The notes beneath the pieces were generated by a model. That model saw only the letters and a program-made list of their open reading frames with translations, had not been told where the DNA came from and made no database searches. The translations under genes and the position numbers were made by a program. This document shows, piece after piece, positions 23,119 through 32,800 of a stretch of DNA of 64,000 nt. The stretch's first letter is position 1. Each line of letters starts with the position of its first letter. Origin of the DNA: Reticulascus tulasneorum (taxonomy: Eukaryota; Ascomycota; Sordariomycetes; Glomerellales; Reticulascaceae); assembly GCA_001557505.1 (NCBI GenBank), contig LSAX01000005.1:2728001-2792000 (forward strand), written 5' to 3'.

Positions 23119-23126
23119 TATAAAAG
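23119..23126 (+). promoter_or_regulatory. TATA box of the small secreted protein gene
   Basis: TATAAAAG lies about 145 bp upstream of ATG 23265. A pyrimidine-rich leader (cttcttaccttc) precedes the start, as in strongly expressed fungal genes. Confidence 0.5.
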
Positions 23127-23264
23127 GGAGTAAATCCTCCTCAAGACTCATGGCTAATCCACCACCAGCATCACTTCAAGCTACAAAACAACCACCGTCT
23201 CCTTTTGCCAGGTCGTTTTAAACCTTGCAGCCAACTCTCTAACCCTTCTTCTTACCTTCAAAAA

Positions 23265-23843
23265 ATGCTTGCCTCTACTATCTTTGCCGTTCTGGCCATC
23301 TACCCCTTCCTCGGTTTGGCCAAGCCCGTTGAACCAGATTTTGCACCTGTATCGGTTGGGAAGCTTGTTCAAGGTGCCCTAGAGCCTCTCAACGAAACCG
23401 CTTTTGCCTTTCCCCAGTATGATGAAGCCGGCGTCCCTCTATCGAAGCGCTCCATCACCTGGTGCGGGGGCCAGGGCAGCGTTTCCAGGTCCGACGCCAT
23501 TACCCTGAGGAAGCAACTTCAAGATGGAGACCCCAACCGTATAACCTATCTGCCGAAAAGAACTGCAATAAGTTGGTCAACCGGAACTGCCAGGATCTGT
23601 CTTTACAACTGGTACCTCTTCGAGAACACTCATGTCAGTAACTGGGAGGCCGGCTGGGCCCTGAACTTCGTCAGGGTCAACTGCTGTCCAACTGACCCCG
23701 TGTGGTAAGACACGTATTAATTACTTTACATGGCATGTTCATGCTGACAATTGAAAAGCAATGGCGGTAGTTGCGAATGCCACGGCGATTCCGGATTGAG
23801 TCTCCAGGCGATCCTCATGCACTCCGATAGGTCTTGCGCCTGA
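23265..23843 (+). CDS. Small cysteine-rich secreted protein (effector-like)
   Basis: Exons 23265-23704 and 23759-23843 give 174 residues; the intron (GTAAGA, branch GCTGAC) splits a Cys codon. A signal peptide (MLASTIFAVLAIYPFLGLA) is followed by a pro-segment of about 45 residues ending in LSKR, a Kex2-type site. The mature chain of about 112 residues starts SITWCGG. It contains cysteines in ITWCGG, ARICLYN, VNCCPTD, then the exon-2 cluster CNGGSCECHG and a final C at SCA, eight in all, which permits four disulfides. The WEAGWALNF region is aromatic-rich. No enzyme family is recognised. Size, pro-region, cysteines and repeat-flanked location are typical of secreted effectors or antimicrobial proteins; this role is inference. 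Confidence 0.78.
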
Positions 23844-25549
23844 TAAGCGACCTCTCTACGTTTTCAGGCAGAACTATCCCTGGATCTCTTTTGAGAGGGC
23901 ATGTATGTGTTTCAAGGCAGGGATTGAGCTCTCTTCTGCATGACTCTTGACCAAATTAATAGAGAAAAGGGGGTTCCTAGTTTTAATGCTGAGTGGAATG
24001 GGCATTTCGGCCATAGATGCCTCTATTAGCCAAGGTAATTAGGCAAGGGAGGGGGGGCTTACAAATGAATGTTTTCATCAGCAATTCCGTAGAAACCTAT
24101 TCCCTACACTCCATGTCCATATATGCAACACTGTTATTCAAGCCGGGGAGTACGTTAGTAGTTGTATAGAACGCACCCTATTTTACAACTATTACTTCCT
24201 GCAAGTTGATAGAAGTCATCTTTGTGAGAATGCCTAGTTCCGTGTTGAATTGGCGACAATGTGGCAGTGGTGTCAGGGGCAATATAGGGTTTCTTGTCAA
24301 GTCAATAAACATTCTTGTTCGAGCCTTTTTGGGGGGAGCTAGTTTGTTCCATCAATGTGACCATTTAGTTAGGCGCCCGTATTAGTCTTACAACTGTACC
24401 TATCCTAGTTATTTCTTTTCGTTTTGTTGGATATCATCGATAAGTTTAGGAAAATACCCTAAACCTGTGCCGTTCACTATATAAGCGCATCCCAAACCCT
24501 AATTATAAGTGTGAAATTTCATGCCATTGTTGAGATGCATTTTCCCACCAAAAACCAAGGTTTGGGACGGGTGCAATGCCAACATCCCAAACCCCAACAG
24601 TAGGTGTGAAATTTTGTCCCATCGTTGGGACTCAGCTATACAAAAGAAATACAGGTTTAGGACATGTACAATGTTAAGATCCTAAACCCTGAAAATAGGT
24701 GTGAAAGTTCATCCCATCGTTGGGACCAGCTTTCTCACTCAAGTAAAGGGTTGGGACAAAGGATCCCAAACTTTACGGTGTGTGGCTGACTTGCACATTC
24801 TCATCATGACAGAAGATATCGAGGAAGACGGCATCCGTGCGAGTTCCTGGATATGAATCTCGGACATCCTCCTGGACTGTGGAAGGAATCGGTTGATTTG
24901 AGGTGGTTGCGGTTTGTCGAAAACAAAAGTCGAAGGTTCCTTGCCAAAGTTGCTCGTTACCTATCGACAGGATAACTGGCCCCCAGGGCTAAAGAAGGCG
25001 TCAAGGTCCTCAAGATTGCAAAGTAATATGTTTTCACGTACACCCTCAAACTAGCAGAACCTACTCCGAGCCAGACGATGACCGCCGGCTCAGCGCTGTG
25101 GCGATTCTCTGATATCCCGCCAATAAGCTCAACAAGTCTCTTTTGCACCAGGAGAGCAGAGTCAAGTCGCAATGCTCTGTGACTGATATCGCGGCCAATG
25201 TCAAGCCACGGTGGCATATATAATGCCTGCCCCGTGCTCTTTGCCGCACTTCATGCATGAAGGTTGTCCCTATCAGAGGACACATTGACACATGGTGGGT
25301 GACACAACCATGCAGCAGAAAATGACTGAAGGCTTACAAAGCCAGTAATGAATGAATCAGCTGACGACGCGCTCTCGTCCCGGTTGCGTTCGCAAAGACG
25401 CGACGCGACAAAATTGAGATCAAGCCCACTCTGCGCCTGGCATCCACCAAATTCATCTCACCAGCCACGCCCCTTGGGTAACTTTCAAGTGTATTTCATT
25501 CATCCTAAGCCCTCATTTTATTTTTCTGCATCTTGAAGGAGACTTTATA
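23844..25549. other. Gene-free interval with hairpin repeats
   Basis: No supported gene. The interval contains the tandem repeat at 24445-24780 and AT-rich flanks. Short ORFs at 24.96-25.3 kb (minus) show no domain. Confidence 0.5.
24445..24780. repeat. Tandem ~95-bp units with hairpin arms (family copy 1)
   Basis: Successive units start at about 24445, 24561, 24655 and 24751; the last three have a period of 94-96 bp. Each unit has inverted arms (tttgggac ... atcccaaac or tttagga ... tcctaaa), then taggtgtgaaattt and tcccatcgttggga, itself a small palindrome. The units are diverged, so this is an old array. The same sequence recurs at 26.56 kb. Confidence 0.8.
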
Positions 25550-26008
25550 ATGGCCGACTTTTCACGGTTCTGGCGCGTTATGGACGATGACTCCCAAGCA
25601 CATCTCGATGTTCATGGGAACATCAAACCCGGCTCTACAGAGAAGGTATATTTCGACTGCTGGTCGAATGACAAAGAGGAAGATCTTTGCAACGCGCTCG
25701 AGAGGCATCTAGACTGGAGCAGCCGGCAGGGCACTCCGTTCATTTCGGTCTACGGTGACATGGCAAGGGACCACGCTATCCGTGAGGCGGAGCGCAGAGT
25801 CCGTGATGGCCACACGAACGTGATCCTGGTTCAAATTTGCGTCCAGGCGGGTAGACGCATTGAGTTTCGGCGTATGGCTAATCTCATCGAGCGTTTTGAT
25901 CTCCGGGTTCCCCCTCGGGCCAGGAACAGTGTGGAATACGAGTTTGTCTTCATTGGCTTCATTCCTGCCGAGTTCATCCGCCGTATTAGAAAATTCCGAG
26001 ATGATTAG
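25550..26008 (+). CDS. DUF7587-type small protein
   Basis: A single exon of 152 residues without a signal peptide, starting at the ATG after a CT-rich leader. The pattern FWRVMDDDSQAHLD at the N-terminus, ALERHLDWSSRQGTPFISVY in the middle and GHTNVILVQI later matches the fungal DUF7587 family (RV.D..S; HLdW....PFISv; G..nV.i). The arrangement of an N-terminal Arg, a Ser after a beta-strand (FIS) and a helix rich in Ala recalls ADP-ribosyltransferase folds, but no clear catalytic Glu motif is visible, so activity is not claimed. DUF7587 genes are often multicopy. This one lies between two copies of the same repeat. Confidence 0.7.
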   Translation: MADFSRFWRVMDDDSQAHLDVHGNIKPGSTEKVYFDCWSNDKEEDLCNALERHLDWSSRQGTPFISVYGDMARDHAIREAERRVRDGHTNVILVQICVQAGRRIEFRRMANLIERFDLRVPPRARNSVEYEFVFIGFIPAEFIRRIRKFRDD

Positions 26009-27141
26009 TCGATGATGAGATAGAGTAAGGACGAACCAACCTGAGTATTGATGCTAGCTGACGATTCTAATAGGAAGATGACTGATGTGGGTTAGTTTGG
26101 GTTTCTGGACGCGTCAATGCGCCCCTGGTTTTTGACTGAAGTATTGCGAGTACACGATGGCAAGACGGTTCAACTCAAGTGCGGCAAATCATTCAACTGC
26201 TTTGCCAAGGATTATGAGAATGGCACAGGTCGTTATGCGAACGATGATGTGGGAATATAGCGATTTAGGATAGATTGAACTCCATGATACTCGGAGGTAC
26301 GATATTACCGTGCAATCTTCGATACGACATGATTCTGCCTCGCCAAGACTTCAGAGGGAGGCAGCTCTTTACACATTCAGCCCGCCTGCCACAGGTTGAC
26401 CCAGCTGCTCTGCACTCCAAAGATCCCTCCAATTGATCATTGTTCCACAGTGCTGTGCTCGCACCCACCAAATAGCCATACATCACAGTACTGTCAACTC
26501 GCCTCTCACTCACATATTCCCATACTAAATATCAGAAACCTTGCTTTTCTCATGGGCTTCGATCCCATCGTTGGGACCGAGTTTCTCACTCAAATAATTG
26601 CTTTGGGACAAAGGATCCCAAACCCCATTTTAAGGCGTAGAATTCCATCCCAGTGTTAGGACAGAGTTTCTCACTAAGACGATAGATGTTTCATCAAGAA
26701 ATGGTGTATACCAGGGCTTAATCTGAATCGTTATTCTGTTGATGTATCTACAGGACAATTAACGAGAATCATGCAGGTGATGTAAATGTCATGTGAGTCA
26801 TCTACCCAACTCGGACAGGGGATTTCGAATTCAAATATATTTTATACTGTTTAGACATTAAAGTAAATCGTTGTAAAGGCGTCTCTGGCTCTAAGTATGC
26901 TGCCCGGCCGTACAAATCAACATCTACAGCTGCGGTTTAGCTAGCTGCTGCAGCGACTTGCCTAACCCCGCCGGTGAGGCTTCCCGTCGACAAGACTCCC
27001 TCGATGCCCACCCCATCCTGCAAGCAAGACAGAGCGTCCGATCTGGTCCAACTGTTGTTCCTTCTCCTCCAGGGACCATCGTTCCCACTACATCTTGGCT
27101 AATAGCACCGGGCGGCAACAATAGCTCATCGTAATTATGAA
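26009..27141. other. Gene-free interval
   Basis: It is AT-rich and contains the second copy of the hairpin repeat (26.56-26.68 kb) but no supported gene. Confidence 0.5.
26559..26682. repeat. Hairpin repeat, family copy 2
   Basis: The order tcccatcgttgggaccgag, tttctcactcaa, tttgggacaaaggatcccaaacc, tcccagtgttaggac, tttctcactaag matches the last unit of the 24.45-24.78 kb array, in the same orientation, about 1.8 kb away. Confidence 0.8.
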
Positions 27142-28340
27142 TTATTGCGCAATTTCGGCCGTCAACATGGCGACGCTTACGCTCCCGGGCATCCTACCTG
27201 GTTTAAGTACCTCGAGACGATTGTTCTGCACCTCCAAACCGAGAATTGCCATCTGCCCAATTGTGCAGCGTAGTACCGACCCACTGGTGGCTAGCGCACA
27301 CGAAGCGACATCGTAACGTTGTTGATCTATCTCGCTCTGCGTGTTGAAATATACCGCCGACCATTGCGCGGAGGCGAAATTGTTTGCAATTCGTCCATCG
27401 CTGCCGATGAGACGGCATTGTCGATCGATGGTGAAGAGCATGCGGGTGTCGCTAAAAGTTGCATCATATCCTCCGCTCGTTGGTACCAAGGAAGCCCATT
27501 TCAGATCAAATGGGGAGTTTGTGCCGCTTAGTTGTATATAAAATGATGGTTGCGTGCTCCCTGGCCAACAGGTGGGAGGACCGGTGGGTGATGCCGTCGC
27601 GGCCGAGCTTGTGGTCGTTGTTACTGAGCAGGAAGAGGACTCGGTGACTGTCACCGTGGCCGGTTGAGAGAAGGTCGGGCAGGAATCGGATGTTGCAGAG
27701 GGGGTGGCCGCCGTCGTTGTCGGGTCGCCTGGCACTGCCGGGCAGGTGGCCGACTCGGTGATCGTTATTGTTGCTGGCGGCGGAAGCGTTGGGCATGCAC
27801 TGCAGCTTTGGGTGGTGGTGCCTGCAGGTGGCGTGGTGGTACTAGATGTGGGATTGCTCGAAACGCCAGCGCTAGCACTACTAGCCGTAGTCGCAGATGT
27901 GGCTGCAGATGTCGAAGTGGCAAATGTCGAAGTGGCAAATGTCGTCGCCTGTCGGACAATTAGCACACGATGTGATGCTTAACTACTGTGGTGGGCGCGT
28001 ACCGTCGTGGTTGGCAGCGGACCTGCTGTTCCGATATAACACGAGCAAGCCGAACTTATCAGACTCGATGACGACGAGTAGGCACCTGAAGGTCAGTTTG
28101 GAACATGGCGGCGGGATGGGTGGCTGGAGCTACCGAGGTAAGTTGGTATTGCGACGGCCGTCGATTGAGGCGAGCGGATGTACGCGGTGCAGATGATTGC
28201 GAGTCCGCGCTCCTCACTGGCGCTCGAAGCGCACGAAGACAGTTGTCTGCGTTGCAATTGGCTGCGATGACCAGCCCCGGTAGCCGGAGGAGCATCAACA
28301 ATGTCCAGCACAGGGCGATGGGAGATCTCAGACGCGCCAT
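27142..28340 (-). CDS. Secreted CNADNC-type protein with Thr/Ser linker and a one-base frame break
   Basis: Exons 28340-28134, 28085-28003 and 27948-27142 are joined by good GT-AG introns. Exon 1 encodes a signal peptide then NCNADNCLRALRA, the start of a common fungal secreted module. The module continues in a different frame as CTAYIRSPQSTAVAIPTYL and, after splicing, SLISSACSCYIGT. Exon 1 is one base short of keeping frame, and inserting one position near 28245 restores all three exons. A Thr/Ser/Pro-rich linker with two SCPTF/SCSACPTLP-like repeats (residues about 110-215) leads to a C-terminal beta-rich domain of about 140 residues with four Cys, of unknown function. The product is extracellular. 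Either it is a recent pseudogene or the sequence has a base error. Confidence 0.7.
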
Positions 28341-29873
28341 GGTGATAGAGGCAGCAACTCTGAGGAATGCAAAAGTGAAGCAGAGCGAAGGAGTGCTTCA
28401 ATGGGCTTCAAGCACTTTTCATACTGCTCTTTCAAAGCATGACTTGCCCACGCGCTCGGCTTCTCCGTCAGCTTCTCTTGCATCGCGCAGGTCGGAGTGG
28501 ATCTGCCAGCACGGCGCCATTTTGATTGGAACAACCGGCCGCGGACAGCGTACCCGTTATTGGTGGCGGCGATTTGACAGCTGAACACCCTGGCAATGTA
28601 ACGTCCCGAGCGCATCTTGTGTGGCTGAAGTGCATGTCGAATGCAATAAAACGTCTATCCCTCCCCTTCCCCTAGACCCATTCACAAGCTTGGCAAGCCT
28701 GGTTACGCGACCGCCTATGGGTCCGGCCTCAGGAGCAACAGCTGTCCAGGCTGCTTGGAATATTACTTTCAGATCATGGTTTTGACAGGGTTAGCACTTG
28801 ACAGACAAAAGATCCGGACAGCTTTGGTCCTGGTTTGCTTCATCTGACGCAGAGGACAGCCGTTCGATGTCAGCCAATCATTTCCAACTCCTGCGGCAGG
28901 AAGCTTAGATTCACCACTCACCATGTTCCGAGATATCTTGAATGCTTCTGTGGATGCCAGCATCCAAATTTGTCATCTACGCCTGCCTATTCTTGCCCAT
29001 TTATTCGGTCCAACGCGACTGGTCGCAGATTTTCACCTTTTTCAAGGACTGTGGCTTGTGGGGCTTGCTGGATACGTTTGTAAATCCGAATTGTGGGAGC
29101 GGCAGCGGCGTACTGATGCCAAGGAATCAACCCATCTCCAGCCACGACTTGATCAGGACTACATAACTGCAATTAGAATGCGCTTCCACGAGAACAATAT
29201 GTGTGACATAGTTAAACCTCTCCGATTCTGATTATGAGATGGTCCAGGGTCGATAGCACTCCATGATGCTCAATGTCATGAAATGTGTTTCCTCGCACTT
29301 TGTCCTCTCCAGAGACTTCGATATAAGGGACGCAGTTTCCGTCATGTTGTTACGACTGAACCCAACCCCGCCTTATCTTATCTGTTGCATGGGACAGGGA
29401 GGAGTGTTCTCAGAGGTTTGTACAAAACGTCCCATTTTCGAATTTCACTGCAAGTAGACCCACGCAGGGGAGGCTAAAACTTTTGGCCTACGCGAGCTTT
29501 CCGAGGAGTGAATAAGAGTTGGCCAACGGCTCCGCATCCCTAACGCTATCAAACGAGACTTGCCACACTGATTATCGCCGTATCTTGAGAGCATCACTAC
29601 ACGAGAGCTCCTGGGGCAAATAGGTGAGTTGATTCTGTTACTGAATCTTGTTGTTTTATATACCAATAGAGTAGAAATGGACCGGACAGAAGTATATACA
29701 CAGAAGAATTCCTCAACTGGCAGAAGCAGCGAAAATGGCAACGCAAGGGAACTAATTTTAAAGCGTATCAAGGATCCTGAAATTGTTTTCTTCATCAGAC
29801 GATCATAGAGACTTATGAGTGAGTGGACGTGGATATGAGAGAGCCGTTGCTTGCGCCGGCGCGCCAGTCACGA
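28341..29873. other. 1.5-kb gene-free region
   Basis: It contains the promoter of the CNADNC-type gene and the 3' flank of the giant gene. Short ORFs only. Nothing else is recognised. Confidence 0.5.
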
Positions 29874-32800
29874 TCAGGACGCTGGCGCCGTAGTGTTCAT
29901 CGGGCCATCCAGCTGCAAGCGCCGCGGGTGAGCGTCAATCCGCTTAGCTGGAGCGCGGCAGAGGCCGTCCGAGGCGGACCAGTCGCCGTCAATGCAGAGG
30001 GACCACAGGCGGATCGTCACCGGACACGGGTAGTACTGGTCGCTGCCGTCCTGGCCGAGGTACAGCAAGTAGTGGCGGTTGTTGGTCTTGCTGGAGATGT
30101 AGTCGACGCTCGACAGCCCGTTGCCCCAGGACGCGATCTTATTGCCGCCGCCGCAGTCGTACTCGCCCTTGGCCGCACTCTCGAGGCAGGCCGGCGCGGC
30201 CAGAGTCAGACACTTGACCGTCCAGGAACACACGGCCTCGCCGTCCTCGAACACGCCCAGCGTCGCCTCGGTGTTGATCGGGTGCATCTTGACGTGCACG
30301 AAGGCTTGCACGCACGACACCTTGTCCGCGCGCGCGCAGAAGCCCGTCCGGCAGGCGTTGATTACGGTGCAGCCACCGTTCTCGACCCCGCCGCACCCCA
30401 CTGGCACGGCTTGCCGCACGCCGAGGAGCTGCGAGCGTGCAGCCACTCCGGTGCTGTTGTTGATGCTCACATCGCCTTCCGCCGCCTCCGCCTCCATCGT
30501 CTGGGTAACGACTCGGCTGTCGTCGGGGATGAATTCCGGAGCTGCCTCCAACGCCCTCGGCTGCTGCTCCTGGCGTCGGAAGCGACCAATGGCCGTGGGC
30601 TGCGCGGGCGCTGAGGTTTGTCGCGCCTCTACTGCCGGTAGCGTTGGCGCCGCAGTCCGCGCCGCCACCCGCGCGCACTTCACGATCGTGGTGGCGCGGA
30701 GGCAGATGGGGAAGTCGGATGGGCACAGGGGCTTCCCTATGACCGGCCAAGCCGGGCAAGGCGGCCGCGTAGGCACGCATATGTTGTCGGTTATGCACGC
30801 CGTCGCGCCGCCGCTGCCGTTGCAGATGGTGGTCGATGAGTAGCTCGCACAGCCCGGCCCGCTGTACGGCGCGTCGCCGTCGGGCAGGGGCGGCAGCGTC
30901 GCCGTCGCGCACACGCTACTAGTAATACACACGGCTTGCCCGCCGCTGCCGTTACACATTACCGTGGACGTGTACGAGGCGCACGACGTGGGCAGCGGCG
31001 GCGACGTGGGCGGCGGCGTTGTCGGCGCGTGTGCGGGGTCCTCTGGGTCCCAGTAGTCTGGGGGGAAGCCTGTCGGCGACGGCGCGCAAAAGTAGCCCGT
31101 GCACAGCGTGCCGCAGCCTGGGGAGCCGGGCACACACGTCGGCCCGGCGGGGCCTGGCGAGAACGTGATGGGGTCGCCGATGGCGCCTGGCCCCGGACCG
31201 TTCCCATTGCCGGGCCGCACGAGACACACGCGGCCGGCGCGGGCGACGAGTTTCCTCTCTTCCATGCCTGGGGAGTCAGGCTGCAGGCACCCGGCGCCGA
31301 AAGGCTCCAAATCACTGAGCCGGCCCTGGGGCAGCTGGGATGCGCGTTCGGGTTCACGAGGCAGTCCTGCTTGTCATGCATTCCGGTCCAGATAAATGGC
31401 ACCTGCCACAGACCCTCCCTGTCTGGGTACTCTTGCGGATCGATGGTCACCTGCGACTCGTCGAGGTTCTCGGGGAGATTGTTTTCCTCGATCACGCGGT
31501 GCATGTAGCGCATGAGCTTCTTTACGTTGGCGGGGCTCTTGAGCTCCTCTCCCCACCCGTTCGCAATGCCGGGAAGGCCGCGCCAGTAGGCCGCGAGGCC
31601 CGCAATTAGAGGTGCCGCTGTGTTGGTCCGAGTTAGCAGATGCCTGTCTCACAGTGCAGAGAAGAGAAGAGAGAAGAGAGAAACGAGACAGGAAGCGGGG
31701 CGACGAGGTGCGAGGAAGCGGGCGACATACCATACGAGTTGCCAATTCCTCCCCACGCCACCGAAGACTGGTCCTCGGGCAGGAACAGCTGGTAGGCCGG
31801 GGCCATCACCAGCCACTCGGTCCACGGACTATGCGCCCCGATCCGACCCATCGCATCCACGCCGCCGACGACGATGAGGCTGTCGATTCTCCTCCGGGGC
31901 TCCATGGAGGGGTCGGCGAACCGGGACGGCAGGCCTCTCAGGGTATTTGCCAGGTCCTTGAAATTGTTGTGGGCGGCGGAGACGATGACGACGTCCAGGT
32001 CTTCCAGTTTCTTGAAGATTTCATCTGTTTCAACGTCTCAGGTCAGCTCACGGCCATCAAGTTGACACGGTGGGACGGGGAGGCCTTACACAGCCTTGTC
32101 AGCATAATCGGCTTGATCACCCACTCGTGGATCTCTTCGACAAACCCGTACGAGGTGGTGACGACGATCTTTCCCTGCTTGCTGGGATCGAGGGCGTATA
32201 TCCTCCTGACCTCGTCGTACACGCGCAGCCACTTTTCGAAATGTCGCTCCCAGAGCATGTTGTTGCGGTCTTCTGGGCTGTGGCTGCGGTCCCGGACGAT
32301 GATGATCTGCGCCTGTTTGGCCAGGCCGAGCTGCCAGCCCGTGACCTTAGCCGTGACTCTAGTGCCATGGAGGAAGCTGGCTGCGCCAGTAAACAAGGCC
32401 CCGCCGCCCCAGTCGAACTCGGGCAGCTTGTGGATCGGCGGCCGCACTAGGTCGACACCGTTCAAGGTATGTTGCGCGGCGAACTCCGGGTGCTGGTCCC
32501 AGATGTCGTCCTCGAGCACGAAGATGATCTGGCCCTCGCCGAACGACTCGTCCGCGTCGTAGTACATCTGGTGGCCCCCGACCATGTTCCTTGCCCACCC
32601 CGAGTCCCAAAACCTACCAGGAGCCACGGAGATCTGTGACAGCTCCCAGGGCTCCGCAGGTCCAATGTCCTCGATCACCTCCCGGCGCTGCCTCTTGGCC
32701 TTGACAAAGTCCGAGTCCGAGTCGTCGTCCGAACCGTCCCCGTCCCAGTCGCCGTCGCCGCGCGCATTGGCCTTCTTGTTGTTGTCGTAAATGCCGTACG

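Larger units (their letters stand above)
21223..23264. other. AT-rich, repeat-bearing interval
   Basis: There is no credible gene. The part at 21.4-21.85 kb is strongly A/T-rich with few CpA/TpG-preserving codons, as in repeat DNA altered by RIP. It contains a possible LTR (21855-22325) and a GC-rich minisatellite (22.69-22.92 kb), and ends with the promoter of the secreted protein gene. Confidence 0.5.

Noticed and set aside
24445..24780. Regular repeats suggestive of a CRISPR array
   Set aside because: The genome is fungal, the units are diverged with no unique spacers of fixed length, and the inverted arms are part of each unit.
29823..31508. Plus-strand ORFs opposite the giant gene tail (29823-30614, 30121-30843, 30936-31508)
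   Set aside because: Same shadow effect; Arg/Ala-rich translations without any domain.
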